Below are positions 17,218-26,763 of a stretch of DNA of 64,000 bases, piece by piece. Below the pieces are notes generated by a model. The model ran no database searches and was not told the DNA's origin. It saw only the letters and a program-made list of their open reading frames with translations. Within the stretch, counting starts at the first letter, position 1. The number at the start of each line of letters is the position of its first letter. Both the position numbers and the translations under genes were made by a program. The DNA is from Streptomyces fildesensis (GTDB lineage: Bacteria; Actinomycetota; Actinomycetes; Streptomycetales; Streptomycetaceae): assembly GCF_016107395.1 (NCBI RefSeq), contig NZ_JAAIKO010000004.1:1-64000 (forward strand), read 5' to 3'.

Positions 17218-17495
17218 GTCTGTTAGGACTCCTCCGCCGCCGCCGGGGTTGGTCCGCGACGGAACATCTTGGGTCAATCGTTACGTACGCCCCGTTGAAC
17301 ACTGTCGCATCATCCGTGCTTGTGCGATCAACGCCGCGCACCCGTGACAGGGCTGTGACAGGCCGAATGGCTGATCCGGTGCACTCGAAAGGGTGGAAAA
17401 CCATTGGCAGGTCCTCCCGATGGGCGATTAAGCTCGGCAGCTTTGGCGCGAACGGCGGGTGCGGGACCAGGCCCTGACGGAGGGGACGTGGGGGA

Positions 17496-18305
17496 GTGGG
17501 GGGCATCCGGCTGTACGCGGCGGTCGCGCTGAGCGGGTTCCGGCGGTTCGCGACGTACCGGGTGGCGACGGCCGCCGGTGTCTTCACCAACACGGTCTTC
17601 GGTTTCATCCTCGCCTACACCTATATCGCGCTGTGGGACGCGCGTCCGGGGCTGGGCGGCTACGACCGGTCGCAGGCGCTGACGTATGTGTGGGTGGGCC
17701 AGGCGCTGCTGATGACCACGGCGATGATGGGCGGCGGTTTCCAGGACGAGTTGATCGAGCGGATCCGTACCGGGGACGTGGCGATCGATCTGTACCGGCC
17801 CGCCGACCTGCAGGTGTGGTGGCTCGCGACCGACCTGGGCCGGGCGGCCTTCCATCTGCTGGGGCGGGGCGTCGTCCCGATGCTGATCGGCGCGCTCGCC
17901 TTCGAGCTGACGCTGCCCGCGAGCGCGCTGACCTGGCTGTTGTTCCTGGTGTCGGTGACGCTGGGGGTCGTCGTCAGTTTCGCGCTGCGCTATCTCGTCG
18001 TGCTGAGCGCGTTCTGGCTGCTCGACGGTGCCGGGGTGAGCCAGATCGCCGGGCTGGCCAGCATGTTCTTCTCCGGCGCGCTGCTGCCGCTGACGCTGTT
18101 CCCCGGCTGGCTGGGGGAGCTGGCGCGGGCCCTGCCGTGGGCGGCGCTGCAGCAGATCCCCGCCGATGTCTTCCTCGGCCGGCACACCGGCACCGGTCTG
18201 CTGCGGGTGTTCGCCTTCCAGGCCGGCTGGGCGCTGGCGCTGCTCGCGGCCGGGCGGGCGCTGCAGTCCGTGGCGACCAGGAAGGTGGTGGTGCAGGGTG
18301 GCTGA
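17496..18305 (+). CDS. ABC-2 type exporter permease, subunit 1
   Basis: 269-residue six-helix permease of the ABC2_membrane_6 (DUF990-like) family. Its opening LYAAVALSGFRRFATYRVAT and the ERIRTGDVAIDLYRPADLQVWWLA loop are typical. It forms an exporter with the next two genes; the following permease start overlaps its stop by eight bases. Substrate is unknown; related systems expel viologen-like or other toxic cations. Confidence 0.85.
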   Translation: MGGIRLYAAVALSGFRRFATYRVATAAGVFTNTVFGFILAYTYIALWDARPGLGGYDRSQALTYVWVGQALLMTTAMMGGGFQDELIERIRTGDVAIDLYRPADLQVWWLATDLGRAAFHLLGRGVVPMLIGALAFELTLPASALTWLLFLVSVTLGVVVSFALRYLVVLSAFWLLDGAGVSQIAGLASMFFSGALLPLTLFPGWLGELARALPWAALQQIPADVFLGRHTGTGLLRVFAFQAGWALALLAAGRALQSVATRKVVVQGG

Positions 18306-19245
18306 GGGCGGAGCGGCCGAGCGGGTGGTGGCCGGCGGCGGTGCGGCCGGGCTCGGTGCGGTCGAGGACAGCGGGTTCGGAGCGGCCGGGTTCGAAGCGG
18401 CCGGGTTCGAAGCGGTCGACAACAGCGCGCCCGAGCGCCGGGTGGTCGACGGGCTGCGGGCGTACGGGCTGATCGTCGCGATGTGGGTGCGGTCGACGAT
18501 GGCGTACCGGGCGTCGTTCCTGATGACCGCGTTCGGGAACTTCGCGACCACCGGACTGGACTTCGCCACGATCCTGCTGATGTTCTCGCACGTCACGACG
18601 CTGGGCGGGTTCACGCTTCCCGAGGTGGCGTTCCTGTACGGGACGACCAGCACCGCGTTCGGGCTGGCCGATCTGACGATGGGCAGCATGGACCGGCTCG
18701 GGCGCCGGGTACGGGACGGCACGCTGGACACACTGCTGCTGCGCCCGGTGCCGGTGCTCGCGCAGGTGGCCGCCGACCGGTTCGCGCTGCGGCGGCTGGG
18801 GCGGATCACCCAGGGCTCGCTGGTGCTGGGCTGGTCGCTGAGCCGCCTCGACATCGACTGGACGGTGCTGAAGGTGCTGATGATGCCGATGATGCTGCTC
18901 AGCGGAGGCGCGATCTTCGGGGCGGTGTTCGTGGCCGGGGCGGCCTTCCAGTTCTGGGCGGGTGACGCCTCGGAGGTGCAGAACTCCTTCACGTACGGCG
19001 GGAACACGCTGCTGCAGTACCCGCCGTCGATCTTCGCCAAGGACCTGGTGCGCGGCGTCACCTTCATCGTGCCGCTGGCCTTCGTCAACTGGCTGCCCGC
19101 GCTGCGGATCCTGGGCCGCGACGATCCGCTGGCGCTGCCGGGGTGGCTGGACTTCGCGTCACCGCTGGTGGCGGTGGCGTGCTGCGCGGTGGCGGGGCTG
19201 GCGTGGCGGACGGGTCTGCGGTCGTACCGGAGCACGGGAAGCTGA
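18298..19245 (+). CDS. ABC-2 type exporter permease, subunit 2
   Basis: 315-residue permease paralogous to the preceding one, with six membrane segments and the family loop GRRVRDGTLDTLLLRPVPVLAQV. GTG at 18298 overlaps the upstream stop. The first ~45 residues are a low-complexity extension in which GFEAAGFEA is produced by an 18-bp DNA repeat around 18367-18420, so the true start could be later, near the first helix. Confidence 0.82.
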   Translation: MAEGGAAERVVAGGGAAGLGAVEDSGFGAAGFEAAGFEAVDNSAPERRVVDGLRAYGLIVAMWVRSTMAYRASFLMTAFGNFATTGLDFATILLMFSHVTTLGGFTLPEVAFLYGTTSTAFGLADLTMGSMDRLGRRVRDGTLDTLLLRPVPVLAQVAADRFALRRLGRITQGSLVLGWSLSRLDIDWTVLKVLMMPMMLLSGGAIFGAVFVAGAAFQFWAGDASEVQNSFTYGGNTLLQYPPSIFAKDLVRGVTFIVPLAFVNWLPALRILGRDDPLALPGWLDFASPLVAVACCAVAGLAWRTGLRSYRSTGS

Positions 19246-19252
19246 GGGGCGG

Positions 19253-20275
19253 ATGGTGGGGACAGTGGACGGCAACGGCGCGCACATCGAACTCGACGCG
19301 GTGGAGAAGGTCTTCGACGTCCGCCGCAAGGCCGGGCGGTGGCGGCGGGAGCGGCATCAGGTGCGGGCGGTCGACGGGATCTCGTTCTCGGTGCCGCGCG
19401 GCGAGATGGTCGGGTACATCGGGCCGAACGGGGCCGGGAAGTCCACCACCATCAAGATGCTGACGGGCATCCTGATGCCCAGCGGCGGGCGGGTGCGGGT
19501 CGCGGGGATCGACCCGTCGCGGGACCGGACGAAGCTGGCGCGGCGGATCGGTGTGGTCTTCGGGCAGCGCACCACCCTGTGGTGGGACCTGCCACTGAAG
19601 GACTCGTACCAGCTGGTGCGGCGCCTGTACCGGATCGAGGACGGGCGGTACGCGAAGAACCTCGCGCGCTGCGTCGACCTCCTCGACCTCGGCCCGCTGC
19701 TGGACGTGCCGGTGCGCCAGCTGTCGCTGGGGCAGCGGATGCGCGGTGACATCGCGGCGGCGCTGCTGCACGATCCGGAGGTGCTGTACCTGGACGAGCC
19801 GACCATCGGCCTCGACGTGGTCAGCAAGGCGAAGGTGCGGGAGTTCCTGCGGACGGTCAACGCCGAGCAGGGCACGACCGTGCTGCTGACCACGCACGAT
19901 CTGACGGACATCGAGCAGCTCTGCGAGCGGGTGATGGTCATCGACCACGGGCGGCTGATGTACGACGGCGGGCTGAGCGGGCTGCACGCGGTGGGGGAGA
20001 GCGAGCGCACGCTCGTCGTCGACTTCGAACGGGAGCTGCCGGCGGTGGTGGTGGCGGGCGCGCGCTGTGTGAAGGTCGAGGGGCCGCGCCAGTGGCTGGC
20101 GTTCCCCGCGGCGGCCAGCGCGGCTCCGCTGGTCGCCGAGCTGGCGGCGCGTTATCCGCTGGTGGACCTGTCGGTGCGGGAGCCGGCGATCGAGGACGTC
20201 ATCGCGCGGATGTACTCGTCGTCGCCGGTGCCGGCCCAGACAGCGGTCCCGGCGGCGGGACGTTCGGCGCGGTGA
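19253..20275 (+). CDS. ABC exporter ATP-binding protein
   Basis: 340-residue ATPase for the two preceding permeases. Walker A GPNGAGKST, Q-loop GQRTTLWW, signature LSLGQRMR, Walker B VLYLDEPTIGLD and switch TTHD are all present. The C-terminal ~80 residues are the extra domain seen in exporters of this class. Seven bases separate it from the permease gene. Confidence 0.93.
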   Translation: MVGTVDGNGAHIELDAVEKVFDVRRKAGRWRRERHQVRAVDGISFSVPRGEMVGYIGPNGAGKSTTIKMLTGILMPSGGRVRVAGIDPSRDRTKLARRIGVVFGQRTTLWWDLPLKDSYQLVRRLYRIEDGRYAKNLARCVDLLDLGPLLDVPVRQLSLGQRMRGDIAAALLHDPEVLYLDEPTIGLDVVSKAKVREFLRTVNAEQGTTVLLTTHDLTDIEQLCERVMVIDHGRLMYDGGLSGLHAVGESERTLVVDFERELPAVVVAGARCVKVEGPRQWLAFPAAASAAPLVAELAARYPLVDLSVREPAIEDVIARMYSSSPVPAQTAVPAAGRSAR

Positions 20276-20281
20276 GGACGT

Positions 20282-21424
20282 TCAGCGCAGTGAGGCGAGG
20301 GCCGCGTGCACGCGGTCGACGGCGGCCAGCGGGGTCGAGGCGTGCGCCGACAGGCGCAGGGAGTCCGCGCGGACCGTCGGGGTGACCTCGTACCCGTGCA
20401 GCGCCTTGGCGACGAGCCGCGGATCGGTTCCGGGGATGCGGAAGGAGACGATGCCGGCGCGCTGCTCCGGGGCGACGGGGGACAGCACCTCGCCGCCGCA
20501 GGCCAGAACGGTGTCGATGAGTTGGGCCACCCGGGTGGTGATGTGCTCCTCGATGGCGGGCACCCCGGACCGTTCGACGAGTTCCAGGGCGGCGGCGAAG
20601 GCGGCCGCGGTGACGGGGCTCAGGTTGGTGATGCTCCACCGCTGGGCGCCGGCGGCGGGCGGGTGCTCGCGGTCGTCGAAGAGGCCCGCGTCCTCGACGC
20701 CGGTCCAGCCGGTGAGGACGGGCTCCAGCCGCTCCAGCGCCCGGTCGGACAGCGCGGCGAAACCGGTGCCCCAGCCGGCCCGCAGCCACTTCTGGCCGCC
20801 GGTGACGACGACGTCCGCGGCCTGCCAGGGCAGGTCGGCGACGCCGAAGCCCTGGATGGCGTCCACGACGAGCAGCCGGTCGCCGATCACCTCGCGGATC
20901 GCGGCCAGGTCGGCGCGGTGGCCGGTGCGGAAGTCCACGGCGCTCAGCGCAACGGCCACCACGTCACCGGCGCCGGGTCCGGTGAGGGCGTCGCGGACGG
21001 TGTCGGGGGTGATCAGGCCCCGCTGGTCGGGCTCCAGCAGGCGCGGTACGGCCCTGCCGAGCTCCGCGGCACGCTGCCACGGGTACCGGTTGGAGGGGAA
21101 TTCCCCGGACGGGACGAGCACGGTGCCGCCGGTGATGCCGAAGGCGGCGTGGAACAGTCCGGTGGACGTGTTCGGCAGCAGCACGATGTGGCCGGGGTCG
21201 GTCCCGGCCAGCCGGGCGGCGGCCTCCCGGGCCCGGGGCTCGGCGCGCATCAGGGCGTCCACCGTGCTGTGGGTGGCACGGGCGGAGTCGGCCAGCGCCT
21301 GCGCGGTGGCGTCCAGGACGTCGCGGGACGGCGGGCCGTAGCGGGCGAAGTCCAGGTACCCCTCGGGCTCCTCGAAGTGTCCGGCGTAGCCGGGCAGCCC
21401 TCCGGTCCTGTCCTGCGCTGTCAT
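20282..21424 (-). CDS. Class V aminotransferase-fold PLP enzyme
   Basis: 380-residue fold-type I PLP protein. The Schiff-base lysine is in VTGGQKWLRAGWG, preceded by VVDAIQGFG with the PLP-binding aspartate. The general pattern resembles cysteine-desulfurase or kynureninase-like enzymes, but no substrate-specific motif was recognised. It converges on the ABC genes with a six-base gap and is divergent from the DUF445 gene. Confidence 0.8.
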   Translation of the reverse strand: MTAQDRTGGLPGYAGHFEEPEGYLDFARYGPPSRDVLDATAQALADSARATHSTVDALMRAEPRAREAAARLAGTDPGHIVLLPNTSTGLFHAAFGITGGTVLVPSGEFPSNRYPWQRAAELGRAVPRLLEPDQRGLITPDTVRDALTGPGAGDVVAVALSAVDFRTGHRADLAAIREVIGDRLLVVDAIQGFGVADLPWQAADVVVTGGQKWLRAGWGTGFAALSDRALERLEPVLTGWTGVEDAGLFDDREHPPAAGAQRWSITNLSPVTAAAFAAALELVERSGVPAIEEHITTRVAQLIDTVLACGGEVLSPVAPEQRAGIVSFRIPGTDPRLVAKALHGYEVTPTVRADSLRLSAHASTPLAAVDRVHAALASLR

Positions 21425-21504
21425 GGCGGCTCGCTCCCTCGGTGCGGGGTCCCCGGACGGCGTTCGCGGCCGTCCGCCGTTCCTGGCGTGACTTCCCGGG
21501 ACGC

Positions 21505-21531
21505 GGGGAACCTGTTGTTCGTTCCCAGGTT
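21505..21531. promoter_or_regulatory. Interleaved dyads between the PLP enzyme and DUF445 genes
   Basis: GGGAAC/GTTCCC and AACCTG/CAGGTT overlap in one 27-base segment of the divergent promoter region. It is a possible operator, unassigned. Confidence 0.35.
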
Positions 21532-21564
21532 GGCAGTGGCGGTGACAATACGCGGGTGGAGCGG

Positions 21565-22911
21565 ATGGAAGCAGCGGTAGTGAGCGATCCAGGCGGCGGT
21601 CCCGACGACGGTCCACGCGGCGGTCCACCGGCCGGTCCGGGTACGGCGCCGAGCGCGGCGGAGGCCGCCGACGCGGGGCGGCGTCGCGGGGTCCGCCGGA
21701 TGAAGGTGATCGCGACCGGGCTGCTGCTCGCCGCGACGGTCGTCTACGCCTTGGCGAAGTGGGCGGACTCGGCCGGCGCCGGTCCCTGGGCGGGGTACGT
21801 CGCGGCCGCCGCGGAGGCGGGCATGGTCGGTGCGATGGCGGACTGGTTCGCCGTCACGGCGCTGTTCCGCCGCCCGCTGGGACTGCCGATCCCGCACACC
21901 GCGATCATCCCGACGAAGAAGGACGCCCTCGGCCACAGCCTGGGCGATTTCGTCGGCGAGAACTTCCTGTCGGCCGACGTCGTCAGGACCCGGCTGCGGG
22001 CCGTCGGCATCGGCTCACGGCTCGGCACCTGGCTCGCCGACCCCGAGCACGCCGACAAGGTGACGGAGCAGGCCGCGGCGGCGCTGCGCGGGGTGCTGAA
22101 GGTGCTGCGGGACTCCGACGTCCAGGCGGTGGTCGGTGAGGCGATCACCCGGCGCGCGGAGGGTCAGGAGGTGGCGCCGGGCGTCGGCAGGATGCTGGAG
22201 CGGGTCGTCGCGGACGGTGGCCACCGCCGGGTGGTCGACCTGGTCTGTGTGCGGGCGCACGACTGGCTGGTGGAGCACGGCGACTCGGTGATGGACGCGG
22301 TGCAGGGCGGCGCGCCGGGGTGGACGCCCCGGTTCGTGGACCGCAAGGTCGGCGAGCGGGTCTACAAGGAACTGGTGCGCTTCACCGCCGAGATGCGCGA
22401 CATGCCGGACCACCCGGCGCGCGGGGCGGTGGACCGGTTCCTCGGGGACTTCGCCGTCGAGCTGCAGTCCGACCCGGACACCCGTGAGCGCGTCGAGCGG
22501 CTGAAGAAGGACCTGCTGGCGCGCGGCGAGGTGCAGGATCTGATCGAGTCGGCCTGGACCGCGGTCCGCGGCATGGTCGTGGCCGCCGCCGAGGACGAGC
22601 GCAGCGAGCTGCGGCTGCGGACCCGCGCGTCGCTGCTGTCGCTGGGCGCCCGGATGGCGACCGACCCCGCCCTGCAGGCGAAGGTGGACGGCTGGCTGGA
22701 GGACGCCGCCACGTATGTGGTGACGACCTACCGGGACGAGATCACCTCCCTGATCACCGAGACGGTGGCGGGCTGGGACGCCGACCAGACGTCCCGCAAG
22801 ATCGAGGCGCATGTGGGGCGTGACCTGCAGTTCATCCGGATCAACGGCACGGTCGTCGGAGCGCTGGCGGGGCTCGCCATCTACTCGGCGTCCCGGCTCT
22901 TCGCCGGCTAG
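21565..22911 (+). CDS. DUF445 membrane-associated protein
   Basis: 448 residues. A first helix near VIATGLLLAATVVYALAKWA is followed by AAAEAGMVGAMADWFAVTALFRRPLGLPIPHTAIIPTKKD, the DUF445 signature, a long charged helical domain, and a C-terminal helix VVGALAGLAIYSASRLF. Two copies of the family are found in many bacteria, with no settled function. GTG at 21556 is an alternative start; ATG at 21565 is used with GGAG close upstream. Confidence 0.85.
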   Translation: MEAAVVSDPGGGPDDGPRGGPPAGPGTAPSAAEAADAGRRRGVRRMKVIATGLLLAATVVYALAKWADSAGAGPWAGYVAAAAEAGMVGAMADWFAVTALFRRPLGLPIPHTAIIPTKKDALGHSLGDFVGENFLSADVVRTRLRAVGIGSRLGTWLADPEHADKVTEQAAAALRGVLKVLRDSDVQAVVGEAITRRAEGQEVAPGVGRMLERVVADGGHRRVVDLVCVRAHDWLVEHGDSVMDAVQGGAPGWTPRFVDRKVGERVYKELVRFTAEMRDMPDHPARGAVDRFLGDFAVELQSDPDTRERVERLKKDLLARGEVQDLIESAWTAVRGMVVAAAEDERSELRLRTRASLLSLGARMATDPALQAKVDGWLEDAATYVVTTYRDEITSLITETVAGWDADQTSRKIEAHVGRDLQFIRINGTVVGALAGLAIYSASRLFAG

Positions 22912-22918
22912 GAACGTT

Positions 22919-22944
22919 CCGCCGGACAGGCCCCTGTCCGGCGG
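22919..22944 (+). terminator. Hairpin between the DUF445 and sortase genes
   Basis: CCGCCGGACAG pairs with CTGTCCGGCGG around a short C-rich loop, eight bases after the DUF445 stop. Confidence 0.65.
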
Positions 22945-22971
22945 GCCGGGAACGGCCGTATCGTCACCCGT

Positions 22972-23790
22972 ATGACGGTGCGTCAGAAGTCCAGGCCGGT
23001 CCGGGTCGTCGTCCAGGGCCAGGGGCGGCTGCTGCGGCGCGGCGGCGCGCGGCGCACTCCGCTGGGGCGGACGCTGTGGGGCGCCGCCGAACTCGCCGTG
23101 ACGTTCGGGGTCGTCGTGCTGCTGCTGGTGGCGCACCAGTTGTGGTGGACGAACCTGCGGGCGCACGAGTCCGCGCGGCGCGAGGTCGCGGCGCTGGAAC
23201 AGCAGTGGAACGCGGCCCCCGCACCGGCTCCCGCATCCGACCCGGCGCAGGCTCCCGGCGATACGCCGACGATGGATACATCCGATGAAACGGCGTCCGC
23301 CGGGCCCTCGCAGCGGGAGGTGACGGCACCGGAACGGGACGATCTGGCCTACGCCGTGATCCGCATCCCCGCGATCGGGGTGACCGCCCCGGTCGCCCAG
23401 GGCATCAGCAAGTCCGCCATCCTCAACCATGGCTACGTCGGCCACTACCCGCAGACCGCCCAGCCCGGCCAGGCCGGGAACTTCGCCGTCGCCGGGCACC
23501 GCAACACCCACGGAGAGCCGTTCCGCTACATCAACCGGCTGCGGGCCGGCGACACGGTCACCGTCGAGACGGCCACCGGCCGCTTCGTCTACGTCGTGGA
23601 GAAGACCGTGCCGCAGACGAATCCCTCCGACGGGTCCGTGATCGCCCCGGTGCCGTTCAGCTCCGTGCACCCGGACGCCCGGATGACCGGCGCCGGCGCG
23701 TACATCACGCTCACCACCTGCACACCCGAATACACCTCCAAGTACCGGCTGGTGGTGTGGGGGCGGCTGAAGTCGGCGCGGGCGCGCTAG
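22972..23790 (+). CDS. Class E sortase
   Basis: 272-residue cysteine transpeptidase that anchors surface proteins to peptidoglycan. One N-terminal membrane helix (about 36-56), a Pro/Ala-rich linker and the sortase domain follow. The catalytic set is H176 (AGHRNTHG), C250 (TLTTCTPE) and R259. Class E enzymes in Streptomyces prefer LAxTG motifs, as on chaplins. No LAxTG substrate gene is adjacent. Confidence 0.92.
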   Translation: MTVRQKSRPVRVVVQGQGRLLRRGGARRTPLGRTLWGAAELAVTFGVVVLLLVAHQLWWTNLRAHESARREVAALEQQWNAAPAPAPASDPAQAPGDTPTMDTSDETASAGPSQREVTAPERDDLAYAVIRIPAIGVTAPVAQGISKSAILNHGYVGHYPQTAQPGQAGNFAVAGHRNTHGEPFRYINRLRAGDTVTVETATGRFVYVVEKTVPQTNPSDGSVIAPVPFSSVHPDARMTGAGAYITLTTCTPEYTSKYRLVVWGRLKSARAR

Positions 23791-23801
23791 GGTCGGGCCG
23801 C

Positions 23802-24017
23802 GTGTCCAAGGTGCCCAGGGTGTTCCGAGGCCGACGCCATCTGCTGTGGCTGCTCGTGCCGTACGTGCTGTACCTCGGCGCGCTGCCGCTGGTGAATCGG
23901 GTGCACCCCGTGGTGTTCGGGATTCCCTTCCTCTTCTTCTGGATGCTGGCCGCCACGCTGGCCACCCCGCTCGCGGTGTGGCTGGCCTACCGCGGCGACC
24001 GGCGGAGGCGTACGTGA
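23802..24017 (+). CDS. DUF3311 small membrane protein
   Basis: 71 residues with two membrane helices (LLWLLVPYVLYLGALPLVNR and FGIPFLFFWMLAATLATPLAVW). DUF3311 proteins are regularly encoded just before sodium:solute symporters and may be accessory subunits. GTG at 23802 lies 11 bases after the sortase stop, and its own stop overlaps the symporter start (GTGA). Confidence 0.85.
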   Translation: MSKVPRVFRGRRHLLWLLVPYVLYLGALPLVNRVHPVVFGIPFLFFWMLAATLATPLAVWLAYRGDRRRRT

Positions 24018-25492
24018 ACGCCGCGGTCGCCACCTCGGTCTTCGGCGTTTTCATGGTGGCGACCGTCGCACTGGGGCTGCTCGCCGTCCGCGGGCGCGGC
24101 TCGCAGGGCGGCCTCACCGAGTGGTCGGTGGGCGGCCGCAGCCTCGGCCCGGTCTTCATCTGGGTGCTGATGGCCGGTGAGAGCTACACCAGCTTCAGCT
24201 ACCTGGGCGCGGCCGGCTGGGGCTACAACTTCGGCGCGCCCGTGCTCTACGTCCTGGCGTACCTGTCGTGCGGCTACGCGGTCGGCTACGTCGTCGGCCC
24301 CATGCTGTGGGCCTACGCGCGCCGCCACGACCTGGTCGGCATCACCGACATGATCGCCCACCGCTACGCCAGCCCACGGCTCGGCGCGCTCGTCGCCGTC
24401 CTCGCCACCGTCTGCCTGCTGCCGTACATCCAGCTGCAGATCACCGGCATGGGCGTCGTCGTCTCGACGATCTCCTACGGGGCGATCAGCCTCTACTGGG
24501 CGTACTTCCTCGGCTTCGCCGTCACCACCGGATTCGTCGTGGTCAGCGGGCTGCGCGGCAGCGCCTGGGTGTCGGTCCTCAAGGACGTCCTCGTCATCGG
24601 GACCCTCGGCTTCCTCGCCTGCTACGTCCCCTTCCACTACTTCGGCGGCTACGGCGAGCTGTTCCGGCGGCTGACCGAGGAGAAGGCGCAGTGGCTGACG
24701 TTCCCCGGGCACACGTCCGGCGGTCTCGGCGAGAGCTGGTTCATCACCACGAGCCTGCTCAACTCGCTCACCGTGGTGATCTTCCCGACGACGGTCGCCG
24801 GCTATCTCAGCGCGCGCGACGCGGACGCGCTGCGCCGCAACGCCATCGCGCTGCCCTTCTACCAGGTGCTCCTCCTCGTCCCGATCCTGCTGGGCATGGC
24901 GGCGCTGTTCGTCGTGCCGGGCCTGACCGGCGCCGGCTCCAACCTCGCCCTGTTCCAGCTGATCACCGACTCGCTGCCGGCCTGGGCCGTCGGGATCATC
25001 GGAGTGGCCGCGGCCCTGTCGTCCATCGTGCCCATGGCGGTGTTCATGCTCGTCATCGGCACCATGTGGGGCCGCAGCGTGCTCGGCGCGGTCCCGCGGC
25101 TGGCCGGCCGGCAGAAGCTGTGGTCGCAGGTGGTCGTGGTGGCCGCCGGCTCGCTCGCGCTGCTGCTGACGTACACCCTCCCCAACACCCTGGTGCGGCT
25201 GTCGCTGATCTCCTACGAGGGCATGGCGCAGCTCGTCCCGATGCTGCTGCTCGGCCTGCTGTGGCGCCGGCTGACCCTCGCGGGCGCGCTCAGCGGGCTG
25301 CTGGCGGGGGGTGCGGTCGTGTGCTGGCTCGTCTTCACCGACCGCGATCCCCTGTGGGGCGTGAACGCGGGGCTGCTCGCGCTCGCCCTGAACGTGGCCG
25401 TCGCCCTCGCCGTGACGTACGCCCTGCCCGCGCCGGCCGACACACGGCCGGACGACGAGGTCCTCGCGCAGGAGGCACTGCCCGCCGCCTAG
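24014..25492 (+). CDS. Sodium:solute symporter, monocarboxylate type
   Basis: 492-residue SSS-family transporter with about 13 helices. EWSVGGRSLGPVFIWVLMAGESYTSFSYLGAAGWGY is the family opening. Actinobacterial DUF3311-SSS pairs include the monocarboxylate transporter MctC, so short-chain carboxylates are a plausible substrate; this is inference. GTG overlaps the preceding stop, implying coupling. Confidence 0.88.
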   Translation: MNAAVATSVFGVFMVATVALGLLAVRGRGSQGGLTEWSVGGRSLGPVFIWVLMAGESYTSFSYLGAAGWGYNFGAPVLYVLAYLSCGYAVGYVVGPMLWAYARRHDLVGITDMIAHRYASPRLGALVAVLATVCLLPYIQLQITGMGVVVSTISYGAISLYWAYFLGFAVTTGFVVVSGLRGSAWVSVLKDVLVIGTLGFLACYVPFHYFGGYGELFRRLTEEKAQWLTFPGHTSGGLGESWFITTSLLNSLTVVIFPTTVAGYLSARDADALRRNAIALPFYQVLLLVPILLGMAALFVVPGLTGAGSNLALFQLITDSLPAWAVGIIGVAAALSSIVPMAVFMLVIGTMWGRSVLGAVPRLAGRQKLWSQVVVVAAGSLALLLTYTLPNTLVRLSLISYEGMAQLVPMLLLGLLWRRLTLAGALSGLLAGGAVVCWLVFTDRDPLWGVNAGLLALALNVAVALAVTYALPAPADTRPDDEVLAQEALPAA

Positions 25493-25540
25493 ACCGTGGG
25501 GCTACCATCGGAATCCGGACCGACTGGAGGAGGCGAGCTC

Positions 25541-25849
25541 GTGCGACGTGACACCGCCGCGTTCCGCCTCTTCGTGGGCGCGCTCTTCCTCGCCCTGTCC
25601 GGGGTGCTGCTGACCCAGACCGGCCTGGTGTCCAGCGCGGCCGCCGCCGCGACCACGGTCGCCGCCGCACTGCTGTGCCGCGCCTTCGTCGTCACCGCCG
25701 CCTGGCCCGGGCCCGTGGTGCCCGGCCGGATCCGGACCGCGATCCGGGACCGCGAACGCCGTACCGCCTTCCTCGTACAGCGCGATCCCGATGCCTCGGG
25801 CCGACCGCGCCCCCGAGCGCCCGGCCGTCTCGTCCCGACGGCCGCGTAG
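25541..25849 (+). CDS. Small membrane protein (DUF6412-like) paired with a YidC paralogue
   Basis: 102 residues with two hydrophobic segments (AAFRLFVGALFLALSGVLL and AAAAATTVAAALLCRAFVV) and a basic C-terminus RIRTAIRDRERRTAFLVQRDP. GTG at 25541 follows GGAGGAGG. It lies 99 bases before a YidC-family gene on the same strand. The family label is from memory of Streptomyces neighbours; function is unknown. Confidence 0.7.
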   Translation: MRRDTAAFRLFVGALFLALSGVLLTQTGLVSSAAAAATTVAAALLCRAFVVTAAWPGPVVPGRIRTAIRDRERRTAFLVQRDPDASGRPRPRAPGRLVPTAA

Positions 25850-25948
25850 GCGCTACCGCACCGGTACCCACCGGTTCCCGCTGCGCCCCGCGCGGCTCGT
25901 CACGCCGACTTCTTCCGGCCCGACGAGACCCCGTGGAGGGCTCACCCC

Positions 25949-26680
25949 ATGTCCGTATTCGCTCATTTCGTCATGTCCGTCGCCTCGCTGCTCGGCCCGC
26001 TCCTGGGCGCTTCGGCGACCGCGGCCGCCATCGTCGCGATCACCGTCGCCGTCCGCCTGGCCCTCCATCCGCTGGCGCGGGCCGCCGCCCGCGGTGAGAA
26101 GGCGCGGGCCGCCCTGGCGCCGCGGGTGGCCGAACTGAACCGCAAGCACAAGAAGAACCCGGAACGGCTCCGGAAGGCACTCGCCGACCTCTACGCGAAG
26201 GAGGGCGCCTCGCCGTTCGCCGGCTTCGTCCCGATGCTCGTGCAGCTGCCGGTCTTCTTCCTCATGTACCGAGTCTTCTCCTCCTCGGGCGGCGACCTTC
26301 TCGACCACACCCTCTTCGGCGCACCCCTCGGCGGCCGGTGGAAGGACGCACTCGCCGACGGCGGGGTGGCCGGGCCGCACGGCGCCGTCTTCCTCGGGCT
26401 CTTCGCGGTGATCGCGGCCGTCGCGGGCTGGACGTATCTGCGGGCCCGGAAGGCCGCCGCGACCGCTGCCATGCCCGCGGCACCCGGTGCCGCTCCCGGC
26501 GCCGCCGCGATGGCGAAGATCCTTCCGCTGCTCTCCTTCGGCACCCTGCTGACCGCCGCCTACGTCCCGCTGGCGGCCGGGCTGTATCTGGCCACCACCA
26601 CCGCCTGGAGCGCCGCGGAACGCGCCTGGCTGCAGCGTGCCCCACATGTGGCACTGAATGCCGCGAAGTCCACTTCGTGA
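25949..26680 (+). CDS. YidC/Oxa1-family membrane insertase paralogue
   Basis: 243 residues, shorter than the housekeeping YidC. LHPLARAAARGEKARAALAPRVAELNRKHKKNPERLRKALADLYAKEG is the Oxa1 cytoplasmic loop, followed by ASPFAGFVPMLVQLPVFFLMYRVF. It lacks the rpmH-rnpA-jag neighbours of the main yidC, so it is a second copy. It may insert a subset of membrane proteins, perhaps with the small protein upstream. Confidence 0.88.
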   Translation: MSVFAHFVMSVASLLGPLLGASATAAAIVAITVAVRLALHPLARAAARGEKARAALAPRVAELNRKHKKNPERLRKALADLYAKEGASPFAGFVPMLVQLPVFFLMYRVFSSSGGDLLDHTLFGAPLGGRWKDALADGGVAGPHGAVFLGLFAVIAAVAGWTYLRARKAAATAAMPAAPGAAPGAAAMAKILPLLSFGTLLTAAYVPLAAGLYLATTTAWSAAERAWLQRAPHVALNAAKSTS

Positions 26681-26763
26681 AAGGGGGTTGCGTGACGGCC
26701 GCGACTACTTGGAGGATCTGCCAAGACATCCGATGACCACCCTCGCCCAACAGGAGTACGTCT

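Noticed and set aside
22015-24159. A 714-codon minus-strand frame over DUF445, sortase and symporter genes
   Set aside because: It crosses three plus-strand genes with clear family motifs and has no motif of its own.
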